Assembly: GCA_026182355.1 (NCBI GenBank)
Contig: JAPFBL010000049.1
Coordinates: 558,001 to 622,000 of the forward strand
Source of the DNA: Hermatobates lingyangjiaoensis
Lineage: Eukaryota > Arthropoda > Insecta > Hemiptera > Hermatobatidae
DNA length: 64,000 nt
Direction: 5' to 3'
Shown: in pieces, positions 46,436 through 58,510 of the stretch
How the letters are laid out: the number at the start of each line of letters is the position of its first letter
Numbering within the stretch: the stretch's first letter is position 1
The notes under the pieces: generated by a model
What the model was told of the DNA's origin: nothing
The model's input: only the letters and a program-made list of their open reading frames with translations
The model's database searches: none
Position numbers and translations under genes: made by a program

Positions 46436-49375
46436 ATTTTAATAAAGTAGTGTTTAGAAATTAATCTAACAGCTTATTAATAAAAAACAGGTACCTTTTA
46501 ACAATTAAAAAAATTTGTAAAAAGAAGCACTTTATAAACATTATTCATTTTTCTCTCTAAAATATATCAACATATTTAATGCAGTAATTGAAAGAAATTG
46601 CATTAATTATTCAAACAAGTAGTATTATAGTCTAAAACTTTTACTTTTTAAAGAAATTGAAATAAGTGTTAAAACTATTCTAAGGTCATGACTGTACCAA
46701 TAAAATGTTACTTGACTGTCATGTCCATATGTTTTTATAAAATTTCAAAATGTGAACTACGATAATCCACGGAAGTGATTTACATATATTAACAAATATA
46801 TGTAACTCTAATAATTTATTTTTGTGTATGTTTCATAATTATGACAAAACAAATAAGAAAAATCACCTTTGTTTCTGAAAACAATTATATTACAAAAGAT
46901 ATAGGAACATCTCTTTTTAAATATCCTCCGTGATCATAAAAAGTAATTTCACAAAGGTCAATCGTAAGATGTTTTCTTTCAATATGTTAAACTGATTTTG
47001 AACGTTACAATTAATAAATGCATAAAAAAAGTGTAATAACCATGGGTATACCATACAACTTTCAAATAAAAAATATATATTTTCCTAACAGTAAATAATA
47101 TAAAGTCAATGAAATGTTCATTTTAAAAAAATGTTAAAATTCTCTCTTCTTTTTTTGTTATCATTTGGTTAATAATTAAAGAATGATTATTAATACTTTA
47201 AGCATTATAGAATAAATACTTTTAAAATAATGGAGTATGTGAAATTTTACGGTAATAAATTGCAGTTGTTATTAAAATATTGTGTAGTATCAATGTTAAT
47301 TACTTATTTTTTGCAATTGAAACGAATAAAGAGTAATAGTGCTTTACATGACATCTATTAAGAGCTTAAGCCAAGGTGCGCATAGCTAAAGCATATGTGA
47401 CTAAAAAACTTTGAAAATTTATTTCAGTTCCCTTTATTTTTTACACTATAACTGAAAATTTCGTAATTTTCATTAAGTTATGTTATGTGTCCTTAAAATT
47501 TCTTTGTTTACCTATTACATGAAAAGTCATGTGTGCTAATACACGGTAACAAATACACTTTTACCTTGGTTAGATCAATCGAAGACCTACAAATATCATA
47601 TTAAAAATGATAAATGGATTTAAGAAAGGCAATCAGCAAATATTCAGTGCATATTTCAAGCATAAAGTTTCAAAAATGCCACAAATTATTCAATTTCTAT
47701 TTACAAAATATCTGATGGATTCAATTTTTTTATAACCGTAATTAACTACTTGCTCATATGTCAAAAATGTGTGTTCGCATATATGCTGTTCATATAACAT
47801 ACGCATTTAGTTATATGCAGACATGTTACAAAAAACTCCTGTGACTCAATAATTACATGATTTACAAAGTGTCACAAATTCATTAGTAAATTGAAAACAG
47901 TTATAACACCTTTCAAAGTAACTCTTTGGTAAATGATAGAAGAAAAAGTAAGAGTACAACTTCCAGGGATTACAACCTTGATTACTACGCATCAAGAACT
48001 TCTTAAAGATCCAGCAATCTTAAACACAGAAATAATGCCAGATTTCTTCCTCAAGGATTGAATCCCAACAAGCGATCGACTAAATAAGAAACCAGCAATT
48101 TACAGGTGTTTAAATGCTAATTTGTTTAAATACAAATGTTTAAATATTACTCATATGTTATTTGTAAATACTCTTTAATTCTTTTTTAACATTGTCAGGA
48201 ACGATATTAATATTTTAACATTATACCAAGAGAAGAAATGAACAGACTTTTTTTTCTATTTCAAAATCATACCATCACAATTCCTGAAAGTTTTCAAAAA
48301 TTTTCCCTCAGAAATATACGTCATTATACTGATGAAATGCAGAGAAAAATATTTAATAACATTTATCACGTAGATTAACTTACTATAAACATCGATGATG
48401 AGTTTTTAACAAAAACTCATGCAATTTTTTAACAAAACATCCAAAACACGGAATATTCCACCTATTTTGGTTTATATGATTAACTCTGTGATTAAAACTC
48501 ACTTTCTATATTATTGGTGCGAATTAAAACATCGGAAGACTTTGCTTGCCAGTGTTAGTCAACATTTATAAATAGTCTAAATAAAATAGAGATGAGACAG
48601 CCATTTAACCATAATAATCATTTTTCTTTGTTTTTGTGGATCACTTCTTGCTATTTCATGATAGTAAAAAAAATGGATTACTGTTGCGTTAATAATGGTG
48701 GTTTTTTGATATTTAAAGAACATGTATTGTTGTATAATAAAACCTTCGAAAGTAGTCATAAGAGTTCTATTTGAGCTGTTTATTATGAAAGTGGCATGAT
48801 TCCATTTTTCAGAAAATTGAGTTTGCTATTTAAATAATTACATTTTTACGTTTTCTTTACATTTCGCAGTAAATTGTATAAAAATAATACAAACCACTAA
48901 GACTTGTTTATAACAAAATTAGTTAATTAGTAGAATAACAAGTTATTTATTTTGAAAGTGGCTTAATTCCAAGTTTAAGAGTTACATATTATGTAGAGTA
49001 TAAGATGCAGTAAAATTTTATGGGATAAGTTCTTTATGTTCTTTGAATAAACTTAGTTTGGTTCAATGAGATCTGATAATGATTTTTTTTTAAATAATAA
49101 TAATGCCACGAAATTAATGATTTTAATATTACCCAAACAAGATAAACAGAAAGTACTAAAGTGGTGCAAATTGATAATGGTGACTATTTTGAGTATTCAT
49201 TAGTTTTTTATAAAACCGTTGTCTAAACAGTACATAGCTGTGTTACAACTTGTATTTACATAACCTACACAGAAAGGATAACGGGCTATTCTCCTGCAGT
49301 CTGCGTCAGAAATCAGACTAGATAACATTTTTTTTTTTTTTGATTTGCTCGAAAGGTTTACTTATTTTTACAGTT
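46436..49375. other. AT-rich non-coding stretch
   Basis: About 2.9 kb without recognised features. Confidence 0.4.
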
Positions 49376-49379
49376 TACA

Positions 49380-49940
49380 TAAACTTACTTTGTTTTTAGT
49401 TTACTATATTATAAGTAAATATAGTGATTATGGAAAATTCGATCTCGAGATTTTTACGGAATTTTATTTTTTGAGGTCCCAAATATCATTTTATGAGGTT
49501 TTTTTTGATGATGTCTGTGTGGGTGGGTGGGTCAGTTTATCCAGAGTTTGTGGCCACGCTACGGTCCAGAATCTTACATGGATCAAATTGATATTTTACC
49601 CAAAAATGCGTCTTATAGTATAGATATGTTGTATAGTTTGTAAGCGATTATGCATGATGGGAAAGTTACTTTTTTTTGCCAAAAACCTGTTAAGACAACA
49701 AAACAACCTTAAGACAAGACAACCTGTTTATTCTCTAAAACTACAAATTTTCAAGTCTTGAAAATCGGTATTACCCTTGAGGCTAGAAAAGCAATATATG
49801 AAAAATATCCTCAGATTTTTAAAACAACAGGAAATATTTATTTTTTTTTATTAATTAATATTTATTTTTGTAAAAAAAAAGGTTGACTTATAATTGAATC
49901 TGAAATCTGAATGCTTGTGGGAGCGATACAAGATATCACG
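49380..49940 (+). repeat. interspersed repeat B, copy 2
   Basis: See 44090-44720. This copy has the uninterrupted GTGTGGGTGGGTGGGTCAG block and GCTTGTGGGAGCGATA near its end. Confidence 0.6.
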
Positions 49941-50819
49941 ATATAAAAAAATTTGGCAGATCAAAATTAAACTATACCTTAAAATAAAACATTATGTGGA
50001 TGATGAGTTGAACCATTCTTTTTCAAAATCACATTTACTAAAGAGACGTTAGAGTACATTTCTGTTTCAAGAATTTTTTTTTGCTAAACGGTTTATTAAA
50101 AAACAAAAGTTTAATGAAAAGTTTTTAAATAATTTAATCACCTAATATGAGATGTAAAAGAATAAAATTCTTAATGTATAAAATTAATGCCAATCAAAAA
50201 TATAATCTGATGCTTTCCATTATATCTATCTTACAAAATGCTCTAATCAGTCTATATGTTCCACTCTTGAACAAAACTTAACATCAGATGTAAATCTTTT
50301 TGTATTTTTGAATCAATGTATCTTAGGGTAATATTGAAGTGTGAAGAATGAACTCTTTCCTTAAGAAGGAGCTATTATATATTCGATAGGTATCCAGTTT
50401 TTTCACTATTCTAGTCTAATAGTTCAAATTATCATTTTTGAAAATTTCAAGCTTTCAGCCATAAAAGTTTTAAATTATTAAATTTAAAGGCAGCTGAAAA
50501 GCCGCCTTTTTATTTGATTTGAGTATGCAAAACTAGCTAATTACTAATATATTTTTCTCAATTTTCATTTACAACAATCTTATAATAGAGTACAGCACGC
50601 AGGAAAAACATAACACTCAATCAGAGTAAAGTGGACTTTTATGATTGTTGACAAAGCGAAATTAAAGTGATTTTTTAATAAACACTAGCATGACATAAAG
50701 TTTCCAGTATAATAATTTTATAAAAGACTAAAATATCAAACATAATTCAAAATTGAAAACATTCTTTGAAAAAAATTTATGAAGTTATCTTACATCTAAA
50801 ATTAAAAATTATCTTAAAA

Positions 50820-51260
50820 CATTTTTTCTTCCATGTTTCTGACATTGCAAAATCTGAAATTTTTAAGTCTTAAATGGGAAACGTTGTCAGATAAACCTAT
50901 AAGAGATCCACTAGCTACTGGAACAAAACTCATGTTTTCCTGTAAGAAATTATTTCGCAACACGAAATTGACCCTTTCATTTTTCAAAAATTTTGACAAT
51001 GCTGTAATTATACTAATGATATTATATGCATCAGTGGTGTGATATACAAAATATAAGCATACTCGTATATAAGAGGATCAATCACTATCTGTACTACCTC
51101 CAGGAATGAAAGACCAATGAACATCTCCCATTTAGACATTCATATTATCTCTAAATGGGACATTATATATTACATACCCAAGATGTTTGGTGTTCTGTTT
51201 ACTTCTAGTAAAGTTGAATGCAGGCCACTCCAGATTTTTAATATAAATTTCAATATGTTT
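50820..51260 (+). repeat. interspersed repeat A, copy 2
   Basis: Partner of 5570-5950, with the longer 5' part. It ends about 400 bp upstream of the PLE reverse transcriptase relic; no structural link between the two is evident. Confidence 0.6.
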
Positions 51261-51444
51261 GAAAATAATTACCTTCAAAATTTTTCAGTTAGTGCTATAG
51301 GTAAGTAAATAAAATGATTTAAACGCAAGTTTGATTTTTTAATTTGTTAAGAAATTATATCCATGGGAATTAATTAAAAAAAGAGATTTTTGGAATTTGA
51401 TAGTGAAGATGATCTATTAAGTTCTAATTCTGATTTTGGAAATG

Positions 51445-51645
51445 TTAGGAAAGAATAATAGATGTATGTTCAACAACAGAGAGCGAAGGTAACCCCTGCG
51501 TATAATAATCTCTACGTTTAGTTTCTTTAGATTTTAACTTATCCTTTAATTCATATTTAATTGTGATGAATTTTTGTTCTTGTAACTCAAGTAACGAATT
51601 ATATAGGACTTCAAGCTCAGTCTTCTTCCTTATTATCATCCTTAT
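51445..51645 (-). other. inverted open segment abutting the PLE RT relic
   Basis: A 64-codon reverse frame of charged, helical character (LYNSLLELQEQKF, YELKDKLKSKETKRRD) ends exactly where the forward RT homology begins (about 51646). It could be the element's upstream coding region flipped by twin-priming-type inversion, but I cannot match it to a named PLE region. Confidence 0.25.
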
Positions 51646-52705
51646 AACAACAATGAAATTGTTATAAGTAGGGTAGAAAAGGCTAGTATATTTGTCATCT
51701 TAGAGAAATGTGAATATAAACAAAAGTTAGACCATATATTACAAGGCAGTACTATGTTTAAACAGATTTCAAGAAACCCAACCATTAAATTGAAAGTTGA
51801 GATTAATAAGCTAATTAAAGAAGCTAATAAAGGAATTAATGAGAACATTCCGAAGCCCATCATAGGTGAATTTAGTCCGGAAAACGTATATGGAAATGTC
51901 AAAACGCACAAAAACGCATGTCAGGTAATCCCTTACGAATCATAAATTCTCAAGTTAGTATACCCACCTATGGAACTGCCAAAGCACTAAATATAATTAT
52001 TACTCCTTACCTACCAGATAAGTATTTACTTAAATCTGCGGATGAATTTTTTGAAATACTAAGAGCCACTGAACCTAAAAGAACCATAGCCTCCCTAGAT
52101 GTTGAATCTCTGTTATCAAACGTTCCTGTAGAAAAAACTATTGAAATCATTTGTGACTTAGCATACGAACGCCCAACTCTAACCCCTCCAACTTTCGCAC
52201 GAGTTATTATGGAGATCTTCTTCGAAGCTGCGCTACCAAAAATCCTTTTACACACATTGATGGGCGTTTACATTATGAAATAGATGGTGTTGCTAGGGGT
52301 TCTCCCCTGGGTGTAACTTTTGCAAATTTTTACATGTGTCATGTAGAGAATAGTGTTCTAACACAAGAATCAACCGTCAAGCCCCATGTCTACTCCCGCT
52401 ATGTTGATGACTGCTTCTAAGTGGTAAATAATGAACAAGAGATTGAGTGTTCATTCAGTCTTCTTATATTTTTATTATATTTCCTTTTTTTGAAAAAAAA
52501 AGCTCTGGAAGCAGCATCAATATTGAAAGTCAATAAAGAATTCAGTGACAACAATAAAATCAACTTTCTGGATGTAAGCATTAACCAGAAGAATAGAAAA
52601 TATGAAACATCAGTTTATGTTAAACCAACACATGCAAGAGTTTACTTAAATGCACAATGTGAGTGCTCTGAAAGATATAAAGACGAAACAATTAAGGCGC
52701 TTACA
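51646..52705 (+). pseudogene. Penelope-like reverse transcriptase relic
   Basis: In order: NNNEIVISRVEKASIFVIL, FKQISRNPT, KTHKN (frameshift near 51915) GNPLRIINSQ, YLPDKYLLKSADEFFEIL, TIASLDVESLLSNVPVEKTI (RT motif A), KNPFTHIDGRLHYEIDGVAR (frameshift near 52235), GSPLGVTFANFYM (motif B), YSRYVDDCF (catalytic YVDD, motif C) followed at once by a TAA, then NKINFLDVSI and TSVYVKPTHARVYLNA. These are PLE-specific RT landmarks. A T/A-rich insertion of about 50 bp lies at 52455-52505. At least two frameshifts and one stop inactivate it. The GIY-YIG domain is deleted; the pLTR with its HHR follows within 130 bp. Confidence 0.85.
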
Positions 52706-52833
52706 TATCTTGGTTTTGTATTCACTTGTTGTATTGTTTCCTGTTTTATTTACGTTAAAATAATTATGTTCAGTTTTTTCCTTTTTCATTTGAGAATTGT
52801 TATATTCACTTAATAGGATTTTGACAAAGTATA

Positions 52834-52871
52834 AGACCCGAAGATGACCTATGATGGTCGAAAGCTTGTCT
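52834..52871 (+). ncRNA. small HHR-like motif downstream of the PLE RT
   Basis: AGAC/GTCT stem I (4 bp), core CCGAAGA plus T (U4 replaced by C), stem II GACC/GGTC with TATGAT loop, GAA, palindromic AGCT, T17. It closely resembles family 6 (23317) in stem III and places an HHR on the same strand as, and 3' of, a PLE RT. Confidence 0.55.
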
Positions 52872-52899
52872 GTTCTTGAACATGTGAGTATTTATTAAA

Positions 52900-55060
52900 G
52901 TCGTTGTTTCACACATGCTTTCTTAATAGTTTTGTTTGTCACGTTGACATGTCTCTGGCAATTACCTCTATAGATTCAGGTATCTCAAATTAGAGCCAAT
53001 GCAAAAGCGCAAATTTTTACAACCATTTTACTCTTAAATAGCTCTATGTAAATAAATAACATGAAAAGGAACACATACTTCAAAAATGTTAACGTACCAC
53101 ATCCTTATTATATTGATATTTTGATGCAAGCACAATGCATCCATACGTCTATATTTCATATATATAAAGCACTTTAAAGTAAATTCATTGTTATTTATAA
53201 AAGTAATAATAGATAAATATATATTCAATCAGTTTATTATTTATGTATAAACAATCGACACTTAGGATCCTAGTTTCCTAATGACTCAAAAATTTGAAAC
53301 TATTCGAAACCAAATGCATTTTTGCAACACATACGATAAAAATGATTAAAATTGCCCAGATATGGTGATACGTGCTTTAGTAATCTCAAATCTGACAGCG
53401 CCTATAGCCATTTTGAGCACACCGGTTCTCAATTGTGCAATATATAGTGTTATTAGTACTTTAATTATAATGTACATAACCTTATGTTAAAATGAGTTCA
53501 CATCATGGATGAGCCGTAGTCTTTAAAAAGTGTTTAATGTTTAAAAAGTGTTCATGTACGGAAAACTTTAGACTCCTAAAAATTCCATAAATACAATATA
53601 CAAAATACATTATATACTACATTATATATGCAATATATTAATATGTTTTATACATATAACATATTAATATAAAATATTAAAACATATTAAAATATTAATA
53701 TTAATGCTATATACGCAATATATTACATATTCAATACAAAGAACGAAATATGTAGTACTTTACAAAAGGATATTCATAATTACATATACAATTCTCTCAA
53801 GACATGTACTTCCTTTGAAGAAGATTATTTTTTTGATTTAATGATTGTCAAATCCTTGAGAGTTCTAAAATGTTTGGATTATTACTCAATGCTCAACTGA
53901 TTGGTCAACCTGACTAACAAATAGTAAAGCTGAAGATATGTTTTGAAGGATTGAAGGTGAGTAGGGCTGAATGCATTAGGTGAGTCTGCTTCCCCAGCTC
54001 ACCTGCTTTGTTATTCCAAAGTAAACAGTCGCATTCAACAGTTTCTTTTTTACCCTACAACTTTTCTTCAATTTAGAAGTAATAAGTAATTTCTTTTAAT
54101 AGACATAATGTATATAAGTATAACACAATATTATCTTAATGTACTAGACGACAAGCACTGAACTTAATATTTTAACTTAATATAATTAAGACTGTTAGAC
54201 TATACTAGCAAAGAAGGAAAGCAACAACAACATTAATTGCACCAACAGCTATTTTTTTAAAATAGTGGTATAGTGTTTACTATCTCTGTACTGTGTAACA
54301 TCTAGGCCAAATTGTAGTTGAACTAAAATACTATCTATGTATTTCTCATTAGCATTAGTTTCAATATTTTTTTTTTACTGCAGAGCCAGTAATGTGGCTT
54401 ACTGTAACTAAAATGGATACCAAATAGCAAATCAGCCGAACTTCCTCCTCAAGAACACCAACGAATATGAAAGCACATTATGTTTCGACTTTGCCAACTA
54501 CTACTATCAATTAATCTCCAGTTCTTAATTCGGCAAATGGAATAAAGTGCATGAAAATGAAATATACCACATCGTAAGCTGAAAAACAAGAATTATAAAG
54601 CCTGTTCGGTAAGAACACCTGCACACTGTCGGGTAAATGTCAAAATGTACACAAACACAAAAATTTAATTCTATACCTTTATAGAATTTTTTTAATTTTA
54701 GGACTTTGCATGACGTCACAGAGAAAGATTTTTTTTAAAAAAAATGGTTGACAGTGTGTTTTCAAATGTTGTTTAAAGTCATTTGTTGTTCAAATATGTT
54801 AATCAAAATATTTTGTGACCAAATATTAATGTATTTTGTTTGGCTTATACCTTTTAAATATACAGGACAGACTAGGTTTAAAATGTCTTTGGCATTGAAC
54901 ATTTCAAGACGTAATTAATGTTACCATTTTCGTTTATTAGTTGCGTACACATGGTGTTTGGACCACATAGCAAAAGTACCGTAAACACTATTTTTTCTCT
55001 ATTAACACTTCATTTATTTAGAAATGAACTAATTTTTTAAATTTATTAAGCACAAACAAT
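52900..55060. other. AT-rich non-coding stretch
   Basis: Contains TA/AT-rich sequence at 53590-53720 (repeated ATATTAATAT-type words) and no recognised element. Confidence 0.4.
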
Positions 55061-55063
55061 TCA

Positions 55064-55385
55064 CATGATTGGTGCCCCTACTTTAAGTTTTCACTCAGGA
55101 GCAGTTACGAAGTCAAGAAATTCAGTTGGATAATGAACTGTTTCCTCATCACTAATAACTCTGTTTGCTGACTTGTAAGTTCTTTCCTCGGTTCGATATG
55201 TAGTAAGAACTTCTTTGTCCATTTTTCCTGCCTGTTCATTAGTAGGAGTAAGTGTTTTTGCTCGTTTACAAAGTCGGTTATTCTAAATAGATGACAGATT
55301 TTGAACTCTGGTAAACACCTTTTCAATAAGTTCTTGCTGGGAGCTTAAACGCAAACGAAATTAAAATCAACTAACAATATCTACG
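55064..55385 (-). pseudogene. Helitron-type Pif1 helicase relic, copy 2
   Basis: The reverse strand gives FKICHLFRITDFVNEQ, YKSANRVISDEETVHYPTEF, LDFVTAP and LKVGAPIM, the same block as copy 1 at 34.8-35.1 kb. It ends right after LKVGAPIM, so helicase motifs V-VI are missing here. Stops and frameshifts are present. Confidence 0.75.
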
Positions 55386-55745
55386 TCCTACAGTATCAGA
55401 CATCTAAAAATATCTGTATATTTTCAAATGAAAATATCTGTGTAGCAAAGCCAAACACAGCTTAAAAGTCCATAACTTCCCTTCTACGTTCAATTTTCAA
55501 TCCATTCAAATCTTAACTTTTAAGTTAGACATACACAAATCTACTGTCAAAGTTTCCGCTCGCTATCACACATGGTGGTTCCATTTACTTGCAAAAAATT
55601 TGGCGGACAAAAAAAATAAGTAAACAAACAGACAGAAATTTTTGTAAGGGTGGATTCAGTTTTCTAATGTACAAAACGTAAAGATACTTTGAAATGAGTC
55701 AGTTCTAAGTAATTTACACACCAATCCTTTCTTATATTTATACAA
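55386..55745 (-). repeat. conserved flank of Helitron copy 2
   Basis: Matches 35116-35465, including AAGGGTGGATTC and ATGAGTCAGTT. Confidence 0.6.
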
Positions 55746-56344
55746 ATTCAGTTTTTGTTTGACACTAATGATCTGTAGATGTAGTGAGAGTGGTTAGTCT
55801 CTGATTAATCTAAAAGAACACTGTTTCATGTTGTTCAATCAAAAGTTCCAATTCAAGCAAAACGGAAAACATTATTGCAAGATTTTATGTATACGATTTC
55901 CCGATTAGACAAGTTCAAACTGCGTGGGTTCGCGTTAAAATTCTGCTCTTTTCAAGAAATACACCACCTCTTTGCCTTTGAGGTGGTGTATTTAATCACC
56001 AGCGTCGTTTCTGATATTCTGATTTGTGGTTTCTTTAAATTCTTCTTGATACACCAAAATGTAATAAACCATAAATAATCTGCATGTACTCCTTAAATCT
56101 ATTTACATATTTGAATGTTTCAATTCCATGGACAAAACCTAATTAACATATTGAAATATATAGTGAAATACTCATTCATACGCAGAAATAGAAACAATCA
56201 CATAAACTAACAACTGAAACTGTTTATTAAGGGTCTAACTATAACTATATTATATGAAAAAGCACAAGCTTTGGAACTTTTAGGTCATCCTAAGGTAAAA
56301 GAAGTGTGTAGAAGAAGATATTTTTTCCAGAAATGAAATATATA

Positions 56345-57000
56345 TATATATACTTTTTCGTTGGAAATACGATCCGAAAAGGAAAAAAATAGAGTAATTA
56401 AAAGCACACACTTACAATCTCTAATTTTTGGTCTGAACCGTCGTCGGGAGAGATAAGAGAGGGAAACCAAGCCTACTGGTTCAGAGAGGGTTGGAGACCA
56501 ACAATGTTGCCGCATGCGCGTCTGGTCAGAGAGAATAAGGTAGACAGGAATCAATTTATGATTAAATTAAATTAGTGGAATATAAAAACATAATAAATAA
56601 ATAAAAGAAAAAACTGAGGGATGAACAGAGAAATTGATATATAAATCAAAGTGCGGACTAAGCTATGATAAAACAAAATAAAACTGAGAATACAGATAAT
56701 AATATTAAAGAAATAAAGTAATTAAATAATAAAAAATGAAATAATTAAATAATAAATAGAAGTAACTAAATAATAAAGGATAATTGATAATAAAATATGA
56801 AAAGACAAGGAACTTATTAAACATAATCTCTTTTGGTTGAGGCCAGGTGCACAGCGTGCACTTAGTAGCCAAATATGGGCTTCTTCGGAGTTTCCCTCTC
56901 TTATCTCTTCTGAAGACGGTTCAAACCAAAAATTAGAGACTGTAAGTGTATGCTTGTAATTTCCCTATGCTTCTTTTTCTACATTGAACTATATATATGA
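56345..57000. mobile_element. asymmetric PLE palindrome, family 2
   Basis: The left (reverse) copy is long, running from the GIY-YIG C-terminus at about 56895 through about 370 bp of pLTR to the HHR at 56417-56450 and TA-rich sequence at 56340. The right (forward) copy is short, starting at about 56890 within the pLTR with its HHR at 56905-56940, and ending at TA-rich 57000. The join is at GTTTCCCTCTCTTATCTCTT. Unequal truncation of two otherwise matching ends indicates two separate cDNAs. Confidence 0.75.
56815..56895 (-). pseudogene. PLE GIY-YIG C-terminal fragment
   Basis: The reverse frame SEEAHIWLLSARCAPGLNQK matches the final part of the nuclease at 38275-38544 (SEEAHIWLFNARSSPGLK) and shows that family-2 HHRs belong to the second GIY-YIG type. 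Confidence 0.7.
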
Positions 57001-57294
57001 ATATATATATATATTTATATAGCTTCTCGACCACTGTTTTTTCAAGTTCAGAGAAGGGGTTCTTGAGGATTTTGGTCACAAAAATTCAACTCCTGATCAT
57101 ATACCGAGGTTTCACTTAAAGTTGTGTCGCATTTTCAAGGCTAAAAAACAATTTATTAACGACATAAGTAAAGCAAGACAAAATACACCAACTGCCTGTA
57201 GTAAGAGATCTGATATATCCAGTCTTAGTTTAATTTACTCCAATCTCCTTCAATAGTTTTCTATTGAACTGTTTTTATGTTGACATTGGAGAAG

Positions 57295-57442
57295 TAGCTT
57301 TTTTTTTGGTTTTTATGGTTATGTTTTTTTTTTGTTTTCCTCACGGGTAGTAACCCTACCATGAGGGAGTTTATTTTTGTTAACCTGTTCCCATTTGATT
57401 ACAGGTTTTCTCATTCAGTGTTATTGAACTACATATATGTAG
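57295..57442 (-). other. LINE 3' UTR and A-rich tail
   Basis: Downstream of the LINE stop codon, the reverse strand shows a GGTAGGGTTACTACCC hairpin (57341-57356) and then an A-rich terminus with broken poly(A) (57297-57340). Confidence 0.5.
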
Positions 57443-58084
57443 TTATAATTCATCAATTGGTAGGTTGTTTATAAAACCAAAGAAGTCTTTGATGTACTTA
57501 GTGATTAGGTTTTCTTTCTTTTCTGGCCACGTTCCTCCTTGTAGGATGATATTTTTTATTAGTTTTCGTCCATAATTATTCATGTTTGGACAGCTAAATA
57601 CAATGTGCTGAAAGGTCTGCTCTCCTTCATTCCAGGGACAGTAGGGCGAATCATAATCTTGTGCAGCTCTTTTTGCCAATTCATCAGCTCTTACGTTGCC
57701 CTCGTGTCTGGCATGTCCTTTTACCCATAAGATGGAAATATTCCATTGATGTAATTTTCTTAATTTCCACAAACTGCATCTAATGTTTTGAACAGTGGAG
57801 TTATGATTTTTGTGGTCTCTTATTGCTGCTATTGCCACTGAACTATCTGTCCTTAAGACTGCTGTTTTGTAATCACCATGATCCTGTTGTAGCAACCAAT
57901 GCAGGCCTACATCAATAGAATGGAGTTCAGCCTGGTTATTTGAACACCAGGATGCTAACTTCTGCAGGATTTCCGATATTAGTTGGCCTTCTTTATAAAT
58001 AGCTACTCCACAGCCCACCGAGTTATTGATGCGACTTCCATCGGCGTATATTTTGTAGTCATGGTTTCTTGTATCTTCGTCCAC
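57443..58084 (-). pseudogene. LINE RNase H domain and C-terminal zinc knuckle (R1/I-group type)
   Basis: A 213-codon frame. RNase H acidic residues are all visible: YADGS (D), NQAELHS (E), RTDSS (D), RADELA (D), with WVKGHARHEGN between the last two, so the domain looks intact. After it, CPWNEGEQTFQHIVFSCP forms the C-terminal C..H..C knuckle of RNase H-bearing non-LTR elements. The frame ends with a normal stop followed by an A-rich tail. No ATG need be genuine, as upstream coding sequence continues (EWSHEIDPAEIENTVDEDTR). It works with the RT below in target-primed reverse transcription when complete. Confidence 0.8.
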
Positions 58085-58203
58085 AGTATTTTCTATTTCA
58101 GCAGGATCTATTTCATGGGACCATTCCCCATATTAATTAGTGATCCTGAGATATATATACTGATTTCTTTTCTTTGTCTACGCTTTGATATATGAAGAAT
58201 TTT

Positions 58204-58510
58204 TTATTTCTCTGCATTAAATTCTAATTTTACCTTTATTGCCCACTGCTCTATAAAGTACATGCACTCATTTCCTCTGAAGTTTAGTATATCTTCTGAT
58301 TTTGCTGTAATCACGAAAATGATATCATCTGCAAACGCATATACGTCTACACCTGTAGGAAACTCAATATCCCATATCGACTTACATAAAATTTTCCAGT
58401 ACCCTGGGCCACTGCATGATCCCTGCGGACAGCCTTTAAGAGTTGATCTAGTAACTGACGTATTATTATTTATGGTTATGTAACCTTCCTTTATAATCAT
58501 ATCTGTTTGA
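58204..58510 (-). pseudogene. LINE reverse transcriptase fragment
   Basis: KGCPQGSCSGPGYWKILCKS (RT motif B), YAFADDIIFVI (motif C, catalytic ADD) and EQWAIKVKLEFNAEK (motif D) lie in one frame that ends in TAA at 58204. Between this stop and the RNase H only about 120 bp remain, where complete elements have several hundred codons, so thumb and linker are deleted. The 5' half of the ORF is missing as well. Confidence 0.8.

Noticed and set aside
48577..48774. Overlapping 60-codon frames on both strands
   Set aside because: Complementary frames of equal length in AT-rich DNA; no conserved motif in either.
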